Source: Gonocerus acuteangulatus
Taxonomy: Eukaryota; Arthropoda; Insecta; Hemiptera; Coreidae
Assembly: GCA_946811695.1 (NCBI GenBank)
Contig: OX328124.1
Coordinates: 54,400,360-54,464,359 of the forward strand
Length of the DNA stretch: 64,000 nt
Reading direction: 5' to 3'
A model generated the notes under the pieces. The model ran no database searches. It worked only from the letters and a program-made list of their open reading frames with translations, and had not been told where the DNA came from. Numbering within the stretch: position 1 is the stretch's first letter; each line of letters begins with the position of its first letter. The position numbers and the translations under genes are program-made. Shown here one piece after another: positions 1 through 11,675 of the stretch.

Positions 1-313
1 AAACCCCATAAAAAGAAAAATTAAGGAAAATATACACATAATTAAAAATAGGAAAAAGGCCGTCAACAAAAAAACAGATATTAAATACCTGGATAAAATA
101 TTTTTTAATTTAATAAACAAGACGACTTAAAAACATTTTATAAAATGACAAAAAACTTCTTTTGGAAAATCGACATTTACCCTAAAACTATCGATTTTAA
201 ACAGCTGATACCTAGTAGACATGATTGATCTTATCAGTCCAGACGTGGCCCTACCTGCGGAAGGTTCTCTAATGGATAGGCTGTAACCATGTTTTATTTT
301 ATTTAGATTAAGT
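1..313. other. AT-rich stretch, no gene seen
   Basis: No coding region, RNA gene or clear repeat boundary is visible. The last part is upstream sequence of the hammerhead-like motif that starts at 314; similar text precedes the decayed copy near 54.29 kb. Confidence 0.6.
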
Positions 314-354
314 GCTCCTGAAGAGGCGTCACAGCGACGTGAAACATGTAGAGC
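314..354 (+). ncRNA. Hammerhead-ribozyme-like motif
   Basis: The sequence reads GCTC (stem I), CTGAAGA (core, fits CUGANGA), then a hairpin with CGTC/GACG arms and an ACAGC loop, then GAAAC, a very short stem III region (ATGTA) and GAGC (stem I partner). Order and spacing match a type I hammerhead with a minimal stem III, a form reported from Penelope-like elements. Relative to the textbook core there is one extra G before stem II (or a bulged G with a G-U closing pair), so activity is uncertain. An AATAAA-like signal follows at once. No protein-coding part of a host element was found beside it. Confidence 0.6.
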
Positions 355-359
355 CAAAT

Positions 360-1425
360 AAAAGAGTACAGAAAAAAGAAAGTGTGTTTTTATAAAATTG
401 ACCTTCTGCCACAGACGAATATATTGAAAAATAGGGTCACTATCTTATAATAATAAAAAAAATAAATAAATAAAAAAAAAAAAAATGAAGTGTGGCTTCA
501 GGGTACATTATTGTTACCAAGGGCAAAAATGAGACATTGGCAACCATATTTAGATTCGAAGAATCCAGTGAGCGGGGTCGAAGACAGTAAAAGTGAAAAG
601 TTACATGCTACAACAGACGGCAGTGGAATTGCTATATGCTACATAAATGCAATTCTGAAAGTAATCCTCAAGCTGGCGATACATTGAAGGATATAAAAAA
701 AGCTAGCTCCCATCCCGTGAAAATAAATACAAGGATGCTTATTAAAAATTGGCATTACTTTCTGAGAGATTACAAGGAAGTGGTGTATGTGTAGGTGTGT
801 GTGTTTGTGTGTGTGTGTGAGCGTGCACGTGGGTGGGTGAGTGTGTGTACGGGTATCTCTGTGTGATTGTGTGTGTAATCTGTTAACATTTATAGTAACT
901 TCTTAGAAATATACTTATTATACCTAACAATTATAAATTATTTAGAACTACAAAATCCTATTATTGCCTTAAAACCCATTACTGAAATCATATATGACCA
1001 TTATTTTAGATTATATAATCAAAGAAAATAAAATAAGCATCAGAAATATTTTTGGCCAAGAATATCAGTCCTATACCCCACTGTGCGGCGGTTGGCTCTA
1101 GAGAGATGTTGCTGTTCCTTGCGTATTATTTTGTTACACGTCTCTCCAGCTTCTTCCAACTATTCCCCCACCGAATAATTACAATAAGTTAGAAAATCGT
1201 TCTGGTAAAAATCATGCAAAAAAACAGCAGAAAATAAATTGAACCTGGAAAAAAAAATTAGGACTTTTTGTGAATACCTGAACAATAGCATAATGATGTC
1301 TAACATTAAGATAGAACAAAACCTGTGGAAGAACAGTCTTGTATGCATTCTTTTTCTTTTTTTTTAGTAGTAACATTACTTTATCTGCGTCTATGTACAA
1401 TTTCTTTACGTGTGTTTATCATTAC
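360..1425. other. Non-coding stretch with a GT-rich tract
   Basis: No convincing coding region. It contains a GT-rich simple repeat (778-878) and otherwise unstructured AT-rich sequence. Short open frames here look like chance. Confidence 0.6.
778..878. repeat. GT-rich microsatellite
   Basis: An imperfect (GT)n tract interrupted by GTGC, GGGTG and TCTCT segments. It is a decayed dinucleotide repeat. Confidence 0.85.
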
Positions 1426-1534
1426 CTTAGCATTTTCTGAAGGAATGATCCAATGTCTTCAAATCCTCGAATTTATATATTTACGCTTGTCTCTTTTCAC
1501 TTGGCACGAAATTTGGAATCAAGCATTCCCATAA

Positions 1535-1795
1535 AAAATTGATTGAGTTCATTCGATAACCCAAAAAATTGACGTATCTGGAGCGGGGGTTTACTCCGGA
1601 TTCAAATAATAATTTTTCCTACAATGGCTGCTATTTTTTGTTCATTGCAACAAAACTAGCATTTTATCCAACAAATTTTTAGAAAGTTAGAGAAACCGAT
1701 CCGTTAGGAGGGGAGAATTATTAATTTGCCCCTAATGGTGAAACTTTTGCTACCTTGTAACGAAACTTCATTTACGTCGTGCACAGCTAATGATA
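1535..1795 (-). repeat. Decayed fragment of rolling-circle family A
   Basis: The modules 'gggggtttactccgga', 'gaaaccgatccgttaggagg' and 'aacgaaactt..tacgtcgtg' match internal modules of the family A copies at 38.65-39.1 kb, with many substitutions. This is an old minus-strand fragment. Confidence 0.55.
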
Positions 1796-2689
1796 ATAAT
1801 GTGAATGAAATAAGCTAAATCGGTAAGAGTGGCGGCTTAATCAGGATTTTTTTTTTATTATTATTTTTTTATTTTTGTTTACTAATGGAATCAGCAGGCC
1901 AACAGCCATAGCCATTTTGAATATACCGGTTTCTGTTGGTTACTGTAGTCAAGCAACGTCGAACGCGACCTGTATCTGAACGTCGAACAAGCCCGTGCTG
2001 ATGGCATTATTAAAAAGTGGCATCCAGTAAAAAAAAAAAAAAAATGAAAAAAGAGTAGTCTGTTAATAACAAATATATTTTCTTCTTGTTCAACGAAATA
2101 ATCTAAATAGCTTTCAGAAGTAAAATTCCTCTAAAATAACCATCTTTAAAATTGTCAGCTAGATAAATAATTTAAAAGTGCTCAACTTTTATATTTATTT
2201 ATCAGTTAGTTTGGGCACATTTCTCAGCAATGTGTTGTGAACTAACCAACTTGCTCAGAAATGTGCATAGTTATGGACAATACAATTGACTTTGTTGATA
2301 GAATTTTTGAAACTGTTGTTACACTTTTTTTTGCTAAAAGTTTTAAATTTATTCATATTTATCATTCATATACTCGTTTTTGTTTAAGTTGAAGTTTCTT
2401 CCATCTGCTAAACAAGTGTGGATGTAAGGTGCCTGGCATAAAAGTTAGTTTACTTTCCTCAAAGTGTCATCCTCCGTGAAAGCTCGACGCATAAATTCAC
2501 GCTGTGAAATTTGGCAGTAAAAAGCCTTTTAGTCCAAATACTCCTTGAACACTGGGACAGCGACTCCCAAGCTTCAATCTCAGTGCCTGGGTCCCTTCAT
2601 CTTGACGCCATTCCTGTGAGTTGAAACCACTGGTACCTTGTTCTACGGCGAGAGCCCCCACTTCTAAAGGACGGATATAGTTTATTTTT

Positions 2690-2925
2690 ACAACTCATAT
2701 TTTGCTTTAGATCACCTCAATAGACGCTGATTTTCCTTCAAATATAATAAAAACTTTGACAGTTGGGGATATGTTTATACTTCCGGAGGAAAACCTTTTT
2801 GCAGATAGCCGGATTTTGCTGGCTAATAAACTCGTCCAATCATTTGCATTGAAAATGCTTTACACCAATTTTTGTGGCGAAAAAACAACAAACAATTTTG
2901 GCCGCTATCGTGTTAACACACACAT
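2690..2925 (+). repeat. Decayed fragment of family A
   Basis: The segment reading 'taaactcgtccaatcatttg' followed by 'ggccgctatcgtgttaacac' is a diverged form of the module just before the (AT)n tract of family A (compare 7695-7790 and 9295-9390). The outer ends are not recognisable. Confidence 0.6.
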
Positions 2926-2929
2926 GAAC

Positions 2930-5190
2930 ATTTATAAATACATATATACTATAATTATCAATTTTTGGAGTCGTGATATGTAACAACATTGTCCAACATA
3001 CAGAAACCCATTCTACCGAGTTTCTTTGATTCCTTTAGTTTTAATATTATAAATGATTTTTTGAAACGGAGTGTTCCCTGGTTAGACGGCTCTCAAAAAC
3101 CGGCAATTTCCATAAGGGTTTATGATAATCTACAGGTTATCTAAAGAAGAAATGATGCCTTACCGTTTTTTGAAAGTCAACCATCTTTGCCATGTTTCTT
3201 ACTACAGCGAATGGTCCTAGATTCATTTATTGCCTCCTTCAAAAATACTTGCCAGTTGAGGATTTGAACCCAAAGTGTATCGTTTTACGATAGGGTGCAA
3301 ATTATGCTACCGTCCATCATAAGGCAATATGGTAAGTTAATTAATCGAATAGAGCCGAAGCGTTAGACAGAAGGTACAATTTTATTTACCGTAATCAGGG
3401 CAACATTAATGTATTTTCTTTTTAGGTAGCCTTTCCAGCATACTATGCAACATACTCGAGCGTAATGCGGGAGATCCTTGCTTCATCCCATCCTGGCGAG
3501 TTGATATTTATAAAAAATAAGTTTTGAAAATGTAGCCAATGACGGCGGGCACGTTCTTTGTGCTTTGTATGCTCGTTGCAAAATTTGGGATGTCTGAACG
3601 CAATGTTCGGACGCGGTCTCTTAGTCAGGTAGATTCTTCTTTCTTCTAAATCGGTTTTCCGATTTGCATCTCCCGTTGTCTCGTGGATGATATTTCTTAG
3701 GATATTTTATAATTTGTAAGGTATTATTTAATTTCAACTTGAATGTTCTTAGCAGGTAATATAAAAAATTCGACTAATGTTTATTCTGAAATTGTGTTCA
3801 CATTTCTACTAATAGAGAAAAATTTCCTGTATAATTTTCATATATTTCACCATCATAATTTGCAATGCAATAGGTTTTAGCCTGGCTTCTCGAACTTTCA
3901 TATCGTACTCGTACTTCTTTTCTAGCTGGGCTAGACCACTTATTATAGATTGGGTTTTGGTGGTATGCTTTTAATTTTCATTTGTTGTTTTTGATAAAGG
4001 AGAAAGTTTTTTATTTATACATTACAAAACGTTGTATAGTTCGTACTACCTATAGCTATGTTGAATGTTTTCCACGATAGGCTTTAAAATGACAATTGAC
4101 TAGGCAGATACATACACTGTAAGGAAATTGTAGCATGTATGGAAATAACGGTTCATATTCGTCGGTATGTAAATTGCCGGAGATATTTCTCCATCAATTT
4201 GGCAGACTTGTTCCGTCTTTAGCACTTAGGTCTCATCTTAGAACTGATCCTAACAAGGCGCTTAACGACGCAAGGCGAATGTGATATTGCTCCGAAGACT
4301 AACTGCTCCCCATTGATTCTCGGTGTCTCTTCATGATAATCCAGTAGAAATTATGTTCTACGACGAGGTATAATGATCTCCGGTTGCTATTAAACCGACG
4401 AACTTTAGCTTAGTCTGCGAACTCTCTCCGCAGGGAGATGTCATTATGTGGAACCGCTTGGTTTGATCTTGACATGATAACTGTCACTTATGCTAACATA
4501 CTTTAAGTCCTAGACTAAACGTTTTAAGTGATAAATGTATAAAGAATTTATCCTCTCATGCTATGCTGTGTATTTTTATTCTACAATATTAATATTTTAA
4601 ATAGTAGTAACTTTCATGTAAGGATCTAGGGCATGGTTTATATGTGTAAACCGCTTTAAAAGAAGATTTGACTTTTTTTTTTTTTCTGTCTCTATAACTA
4701 TTGCAGATCTGAAGACTGAATTCGAAATAACTGCTCGGCGCTGGAGTCCTGCTGTAGTAACAGGATATAAAAGATAATAGTTAGCCCTAAAGCTTACATG
4801 AAAATGTTAACTCGTGAGATGCTACTTTTTATGAAACCATGCAAATATTGTAATTTGTCATGAAAAACAATATTACCAAGCGTGGACCTCCGTAATCAGT
4901 TCTTACATTGTAAAATGCACTATCTTTAAAAATAGTTCTTACATCCGAGGGTGTACAAAAGAGAGTGATTTTCGGGAATGATCCTTCAATAAAATGATCA
5001 ATTGTACGTTTATATTATAATAATTAAACATAGGTGAATCAATTGTTTGGAGCAACCCCTATAAAATGCTGGGCGATGCAACTACTGGGCTTTTAGAGCC
5101 AAGTCATCTTCAGATTGATATACATTTATACGTACGTGAGTTTTCACTCGCGTTTTTACGGTTTACGGCCAAAAATTTTTTGTTCGTAAT
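2930..5190. other. Non-coding stretch, no gene seen
   Basis: About 2.2 kb without a supportable coding region. One tRNA-like minus-strand segment lies near 3250-3316 and is listed separately. The rest is unique-looking AT-rich sequence. Confidence 0.5.
3250..3316 (-). other. tRNA-like fragment, probably a SINE relic
   Basis: On the minus strand there is a T-arm-like GGGTTCAAATCC (box B), a possible anticodon hairpin (TATCGT/ACGATA) and a loose box A. The acceptor ends do not pair, so I read it as a tRNA-derived relic and not a functional tRNA. Confidence 0.3.
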
Positions 5191-5195
5191 TGTTT

Positions 5196-5275
5196 AGGGC
5201 ATATCGACATTCTAGGCCATTAGTGCCGGGCTATCTATAGGTTGCCACCCTTCCTAAACACCCATGACCGCTTTT
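5196..5275 (-). repeat. SINE-2 tail fragment
   Basis: The signature 'ggccattagtgccgggc' followed by 'gttgccacccttcctaaaca' recurs at 6480-6600 and 30745-30890. In the copy at 50064 the related 'cagcgctaatgg' segment lies downstream of a tRNA-Glu-like head. The head is missing here. Confidence 0.55.
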
Positions 5276-5279
5276 ATTA

Positions 5280-6480
5280 GTCCTTGTTATTTATTGAAAA
5301 TAATTTAACATTACATATTCTTAATTTGGTTTGGGACCCAGTCCTTTTATTTATAATATTTTTTACTTAATGTATGTTTAGCATTTTTCATAAATCCCTA
5401 GTGATTAATACAATTTCCGTCATATTCTTAAGACGTACATGCTTAAGCTACCTGCTATATAATATAAGCTACTTAACATTGATCTATAATACGTTTTTTT
5501 TTTTCACTGACAAAAATGCAATAATTATTTATGTTTTTTTGTACAGTTTTAAAGAAGTCATACTGTTTCTCAACCTGTAGTTTCTCTGTTAATTTCTAAT
5601 TTTCCTCTAGGTCTAAACTAAAAAAAGTTCGCAATAGAGAGTATTGATGAGAAATCCATATTCCATGTATTAGAAACATGAATTCTCGAGCAGATTCTGA
5701 TGATAGACCTATTTGGTTCCCATGAAGAGGCAGGAGTAGGCAGGTATATCAAGGTAACTTCGGACCCCAATCTTTATGAGCAATTACTAATCGCCTTGTA
5801 CCTGAGAGAGGGACTATTAAAATCCCATTCCAATTTCAGCTCTAGTTTCTTCGTTTTTTGCGTTTACACACCATAAGACCCTTCCTTTAGAGGCGTGTAA
5901 TTCATGGCTCAAGACGATTCGACCGTTGTTCTGTTATAATGGATCGCGGCTATAACGTCCCTAGGAGGTAAGTCACCCCTAACCACCCCTTGTCAGGACG
6001 TGTGTAGGCGGAGCTTTGTTTTTTCTCCTCTGACCGGTAATTGGAGCAATTTGTCCAGAGGAGGACGATCCGTGAGAAGAGCCGACGGGCAGGTGGCAGG
6101 GTCACGGAACATCACTTCTCAAGCTAAATGCCTCATGATCCTTTTATGTTAGCCAGCTCGTGGGTGCCCATGAATTTCCGGAAATACTTCAGTTGCACAT
6201 GAAAAACTCTATTTTCCCATCGGATTTTCGGAGAGCAAGGAGACATGTTTCGATTACAGGATAGATGGGAATTATATTTTCTTCCTGATTAAATTGATTA
6301 ACTGCAGTTCAACGCCATAGAAATAATTATACTTGTCACATCTTCCAAGGAAATACTAAATTGTTTCGAGCTCCAGTCGTACTGATAGCACATTTATGAC
6401 AATTGCTATCCTTACTAATTATTGGGCCATAAATTATCACCTGCAAGCTGCATACTCTTCTTTGATTACCTTTTATAACG
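5280..6480. other. Non-coding stretch, no gene seen
   Basis: No coding signal beyond short chance frames. There is a slightly GC-richer patch near 5940-6100 that I could not identify. Confidence 0.5.
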
Positions 6481-6600
6481 GCGCATCGACACTTTGACAT
6501 TAGCGCCGATCTATGTACGTGTTGCCGCCCTTCCTAGACAGCCATGGCGCAGCAGCGAATCTTTTCAACTGGCCCTGAAATAAAAAAAAATTCAACTTAC
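6480..6600 (-). repeat. SINE-2 tail fragment
   Basis: It carries 'cattagcgccgatc', 'ccgcccttcctagacagcc' and 'caactggccctgaaat', the same series seen at 31990-32090 and beside the BEL insertion at 28982. The tRNA head is absent. Confidence 0.6.
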
Positions 6601-6893
6601 TTCGGGCGCCAATGGACCACGAGGGCACCAGTTACCTTATATTATAACTGAATTTTTATGGCGAACAGCACCTTTGTTTAAACTGGCGGCAGCACAAAAG
6701 TTTTAACCCCACAACCGAATTAGAGGTAAGCTAGGATGGATTGAATACGAATGCAAGAACCAAAGGAAGACGAATTCCAAGGATGATAAAACAGAGAAGC
6801 GCCAACTCAAATACTTTGTACACGAGAATGGGGAGTGAAAGAAAGAGTTGTTGATTAATGGTAAACAGGAGATACCATATGAATGATTAAAAG

Positions 6894-7789
6894 TCCGTCA
6901 CGCAGGAGCTGCATAACTAAGCACTTTCCTCAGAATTGGGGTAGTGTAGACTGCTTTCCAGAACAATTTGCTTAAAATATCCTACATAAATAAAATAAAA
7001 ACATGAATAGTTCTCTTTTAAATTTGTAATGAGTAACTGATCAATTATTAATTTGCTTCCAGAGTTATGTTTACACATGTTACCTATTACACTACGTAAT
7101 AAATACAAAAAACCTCATATTATCGTATTTTGATCTAACGCAGGAACAGGATACAGTCCCTCTAGCGCTCCTTGCGGCGCCTTTGTGGACCTATGTCTGG
7201 CTGGCTTTTCTATTGAAATATATTACAGAGTAAACCCCCCTTTCCGATTGACCGATTCAGCTCATTTTTATAACACCTCTTTCTCATGAGTTACCCACGA
7301 CGTATACCGCGTTTCGTTAGAATACAACAGAAATTACGACCAGTATGAGTATATTAGGAATTTGGGTCCGGAGTAAACCCCCATCCCCTCCTAATGAACC
7401 TATTTAGTTTATTTTTACATCACATATTTACCTGTAGATTACCACTACGAATACAGAGTTTCGTCGAAATATACCTAAAATCACGGCTGGTAGTGGCGAA
7501 TTGGTATTGTCGGTCCGGAGTAAACCCCCCCTCCTTATGAACCGATTTAGTTCATTTTTATATCTCAATTTTCTCTCTATATTACCACTACGAATACCAA
7601 GTTTCGTTGAAATATAACACATATTATGGCTGAAATGGTCAAATTAGTGTTTTGGGTTCGGGGTAAACCCCCCCTTCCGGTGGACCGATTTTGGTGGTTA
7701 ACGAACTCGTTCAATCGTTTGCTAATTGAATGCTATATACCAAGTTTCGTGACGAAAAAACAAAAACTCTGGCCGCTATCGTGTTAACA

Positions 7790-7848
<59 letters not shown>

Positions 7849-7969
7849 TTTAACGGGGGTCATTTTCGGTGTCTACTAGGTAGGATCGATAAAGATTTGA
7901 AGAAATTTTTCAAAAATTCCGTCATGAGTCCAACCTCAATAGCTACTTTCCTTCGGAGGAAAGTGCTAA
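6894..7969 (+). mobile_element. Rolling-circle (Helentron-like) family A, copy 1
   Basis: A non-autonomous element with no coding capacity. It starts TCCGTCACGCAGGAGCTGC and has AGCACTTTCCTC about 30 bp inside the 5' end. It ends with the hairpin CTTTCCTTCGGAGGAAAG followed by TGCTAA, so the 3' end is complementary to the subterminal 5' motif (asymmetric inverted repeat). Several diverged ~140-bp modules, each with a GAAAC(T/G)CGGTAT block and a 'ggggggtttac' block, precede an (AT)n tract (about 7790-7842). A terminal hairpin followed by CTRR is the Helitron 3' signature. Asymmetric ends plus an internal microsatellite resemble HINE/DINE-1 elements. No Rep/helicase gene is present in the window. 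Confidence 0.8.
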
Positions 7970-8094
7970 AAAAGGAGTACTCTTAATGCCGTGGAAATCT
8001 AGGCGAGGAACGAGAGTTTGGCACATAAGAGAGATGAGCAAGAATGGGCAGCAGAAGTTATAATTGGAAACGATTAGCTAGAGGAGAAACAAAC

Positions 8095-9539
8095 TCCGTC
8101 ACGCAGGAGCTGCATACTAAGCTCTTTCCTCAGAATTTTTGTAGTGAAGACTATATTACTGAATAATTTGCTGTAAATAACCTACATAAATAAAATAAAA
8201 ACGTGAATAGTTCTGCTCATTTACATTTCTTATGAGAACTTGTATGTTTTTTTTGTAAATAATTTGCTTCCAGAGTTATGTTAATACATGATACTGTATT
8301 ACTTAATAAATACAAAAAACTTCATTTTCCGTCTTTTTATCAGACGCAGGGACAGGATACAGTCTCCTTGTGGGAGATAGCGCTCCTCGAGGCGCCTTTG
8401 GGAACCAACGTCTGGCCGGCTAATTCTAATGAAACAGAGTTTTGAGTACCCTCCTTTCCAATAGACCCTCCTTTCCAATAGACCGATTTACTTTATTTTT
8501 ACAACACTTCTTTCTCATGAGATACCCACGACGTATACCGCGTTTCGTTACAATACAGCAAAAATTACGACCGGTATGAGTATATTAGTACTTTAGGTCC
8601 GAAGTAAACCCCCCTCCAAATAACCCGATTTAGTTTATTTTTACAACCCATTTTCTTTGTTGATTGCCACCACGAATACCGAGTTTCGTTGAAATGTAAC
8701 AAACATTACGGCTGGTAGTGGCAAATTGGTAATGTGGGTCCGGAGTAAACTCCCCTCCTAATAAACCGATTTAGTTTATTTTTACAACTGATGCCTCTCT
8801 TTAGGGGGGCGAGGTTAGCTCAGTGGTAGAGCACTGGACTAATAAGCTGGAGGCCTGAGTTCAAATCCCGAGCAAGCACTAAAGATTTTTTCTTCTAGTG
8901 TCTTCGTTCATGGGTTGAATTCGGCCTCCCTGACCATCCCTAGGCTAACCCAGCCTTTAATTAATTTAATAATGGGTACCTTGGTTGGTGCTAATGACCC
9001 TAGCAGTCGAAGCAGCCAAGGGGAAAATCAGGCGGCCGGAGCATAGTACTGACCACACTATCTCCCTAGTGTGCCGTATGGTCATGAATCAGATACCTCT
9101 ATAGTATCTGCCCCTCAGGGCCCTCGTGGCCTGTTACGGGACTGATTTTTTTTTTTTTTTTTTTTTTTTGCCTCTCTTTAGATGAACATAACGAATACCG
9201 AGTTTCGTTGAAATATAGCAAAAACTACGGCTGGCACGGTCAAATTAGTGTTTTGGGTCCTGGGTAAACCCCCCTCCCGGTGGACCGATTTTGGTGCTTA
9301 ACGAACTCGTTCAATCGTTTGCTAATTGAACGCTATATACCACGTTTCGTGAAGAAAAAACAAAAACTCTGGCCGCTATCGTGTTAACAGACACACATAT
9401 ATATATAAATATATGAATTTTAACGGGGATCATTTTCGGTGTCTACTAGGTAGCATCGATGGAGATTTGATGAAATTTTTCAAAAATTCTGTCATGAGTG
9501 CAACCTCAATAGCTACTTTCCTTCGGAGGAAAGTGCTAA
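8095..9539 (+). mobile_element. Family A copy 2, interrupted by a SINE
   Basis: It has the same 5' end (TCCGTCACGCAGGAGCTGC) and the same 3' hairpin with CTAA as copy 1. A 364-bp SINE plus a 13-bp target duplication interrupts it at 8805-9181. The microsatellite in this copy is only a short (AC/AT) tract near 9390-9412. Confidence 0.8.
8805..9168 (+). mobile_element. SINE-1, tRNA-derived, poly(T)-tailed
   Basis: The head has a box A (TAGCTCAGTGGTAGAGC) and a box B (GTTCAAATCCC) spaced as in a tRNA. The unrelated body ends in about 23 T. The direct repeat TGCCTCTCTTTAG flanks it at 8792-8804 and 9169-9181 and proves insertion into family A copy 2. The tail is poly(T) on the same strand as the tRNA head, the opposite of the usual poly(A). 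A related copy lies at 14528-14843 on the other strand. Confidence 0.85.
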
Positions 9540-9608
9540 AATGAAACATGGACAATTTATTTAGATGCCTTCAGATGTCTCTAGCTTGAGATTCGATATT
9601 ATTTTAGC

Positions 9609-9735
9609 ATTTTCCGAAGGAATGTTGCTATTGAAGTAGCACTCATGAAAATAAGTATAAACAAATTTCTCAAATCTCTTTCGATTATTTCTACTAGATA
9701 CCGACAATGGGTCCCGTTAAAATGTATACGTTACG
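9609..9735 (-). repeat. Decayed 3' end of family A
   Basis: 'ttagcattttccgaaggaat', 'ctattgaagtagcactcatg' and 'actagataccgacaatgggt' match the reverse complement of the family A 3' terminus with substitutions. It lies directly after copy 2 in the opposite orientation. Confidence 0.65.
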
Positions 9736-9753
9736 GCTAAAATATTGAAAGAA

Positions 9754-10065
9754 TAAACCTAGGTATAACCTGTTAAAGCGGGTGTTAGCAAGGCTTTGCG
9801 GCTGAAGTCCGAAGAGTATTACCGTCCTAACATTAAGTCGCTGCTTAAAGGCAAGGCGCTCTCGAAAAAGCGGCCTAGCGGGTATAGTCTTTTCATGACG
9901 ACCGGAACTTCGGCGTTCGTACTGACTTAATATATTGCTTGAAATAGGACCTAGGATTTGTCACACACAGTTTAAGCCGGTTAAAGAGGAATGGATTAGT
10001 ATCTATTCGGGCTTTAGCCGCAAAGCCTTGCTAATTTCCCCTTTAACTGGTTAAACCTAGGTTTA
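9754..10065. mobile_element. MITE with ~55-bp terminal inverted repeats
   Basis: The ends TAAACCTAGG and CCTAGGTTTA continue inward as matching arms that include 'gcaaggctttgcggct' on the left and its complement 'agccgcaaagccttgc' on the right. The 312-bp length, lack of coding capacity and inverted ends make it a MITE. The outermost TA may be a target duplication. Confidence 0.75.
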
Positions 10066-10980
10066 CCTTTCACTCTTACTTTAGCAGTAACAAACCCACA
10101 TTATTTTGAGATTATATGTTAAAGGACTGTAGATATTGTCAGAGTGCACGTAGTAAATAAATGGGTTATTTGTTCATTCGAGCAAACCCTTTGGTGAATT
10201 TATGTGGCAAGTTCTTAGTTAGATAACTATTAAATATTTCCTTAGGAAGAAACAGCCCATTTGCATACATAAATAAATCGCTAATTATAATTTGTTATTT
10301 AGTATTCCTGAATTGTTTGTAAGGGAGGTTAGCTAAACCTCCACTAGCCAGCTGTAGTACCTGTAGGTAAAAAATATATTACTCAAAAATGTCACCTACA
10401 ATAATACCAAACCATATATTTTCTAAATTAAAGTATTATCGAAACCACTTTTCATAATACCTATAAACATACAACTTCTGATAGAGGAATTCTCATATAC
10501 ACCAGTTCTCATCTACAGAAGTCAGTTTGCATTGCATTTGGTGGAGTAATGAAGAAGACTGGATATTGCTGAGGGCTATTGCTATTAGAAAGGTGTATTC
10601 GTGACGTGGGAGCAAGTAAATTGCTGGTTGTGACAGGGACGTGTAGCGAGGCTGATGACCAGGTGTTGCTGGCATGACAGACCACTAACGGGCTCATTAG
10701 GGTGTTCACCATATCGCACTAACTACAGCCCTCGGCACCGAAGAGCTCTATCAGACATTCAAATACTACTACCGAATGAAACGGAAGCATAAACCAATTT
10801 GCCTGAGTAAAACTCTATTGACCTATGGCCTCGATGGGACATTTTGATCTTTCCGTTACGGAGTTGGAATGTTCAACATACTGATAATTTTTATTGTTGA
10901 ATATAATTTAAAAAAAAAATAATAAAAAAACTGAGGAAAACGAACACAATAAACAATTCAGAGTATCAAAAATGATAATT
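10066..10980. other. Non-coding stretch, no gene seen
   Basis: Two overlapping minus-strand frames of 60 and 67 codons (10493-10712) show no recognisable domain and are probably chance. No repeat family was recognised. Confidence 0.5.
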
Positions 10981-11185
10981 TCGGAGATTTAACCACCGAT
11001 TTCTCCGAATAAAATCGCCACATCGAAAATTAAGTCAGAACCGTTTTTGTAAGACATTTAGTAAGCTTTTGAATCCTTGCTGTTCACTGACCACGATTTC
11101 TCAACTGTGTAAAGATATCAAAGAAAATACATATACGAAAATCCAAAAACTGCTCATGTCTCTTAATCAGCTCATGTATCGTCAT

Positions 11186-11198
11186 CACACACACACAC

Positions 11199-11256
<58 letters not shown>

Positions 11257-11257
11257 T
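11186..11257. repeat. (CA)n/(TA)n microsatellite
   Basis: A (CA)6 run passes into (TA)n. Frames across it give only Ile-Tyr repeats and are not genes. Confidence 0.9.
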
Positions 11258-11264
11258 ACTTTTT

Positions 11265-11345
11265 ACGGCGGTTCAACATCTAGTCCATTAGCGCCGACAT
11301 CCAGGGTGCAGCGAGGAATTTTCCCAACGAGCCGTGGGATGAGAA
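11265..11345 (-). repeat. SINE-2 tail fragment
   Basis: 'ccattagcgccgacatcc' and 'gggatgagaaaat' match the SINE-2 tail series. The head is missing. Confidence 0.55.
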
Positions 11346-11476
11346 AATCAGACGATATATTTATCGATACATTATGATATCTCGGTGAAACAGAAATAAC
11401 AAGAAATGTTTTATAAAAAAATCGTTCAATTCAAATGATTCTCCCAGTCCAAACCTAGTAGTCACTTGTTTAACTT

Positions 11477-11612
11477 TTAGTGCGGTTCCTCCCTCCCCCA
11501 TAAGGAGGAACCCCACTTATAAGTTTCATCTCATGGCGCAATCCGGAAGTGCCGACTAGAAAATTTTGCGTTTCAGAACCCATAGAGACCGAAAATGATA
11601 GTGGTTAAAATT

Positions 11613-11675
<63 letters not shown>

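Noticed and set aside
8805..8880. tRNA gene
   Set aside because: Box A and box B are present, but a target duplication brackets the whole 364-bp unit and a second copy exists, so it is a SINE head.
10493..10712. Small minus-strand gene
   Set aside because: Two overlapping frames compete and neither has a recognisable motif or context.
11069..11377. 102-codon open frame with an Ile-Tyr repeat
   Set aside because: It is read through an (AT)n microsatellite. The same applies to the Tyr-Ile-rich frames near 38.4, 43.8, 56.7 and 58.2 kb.
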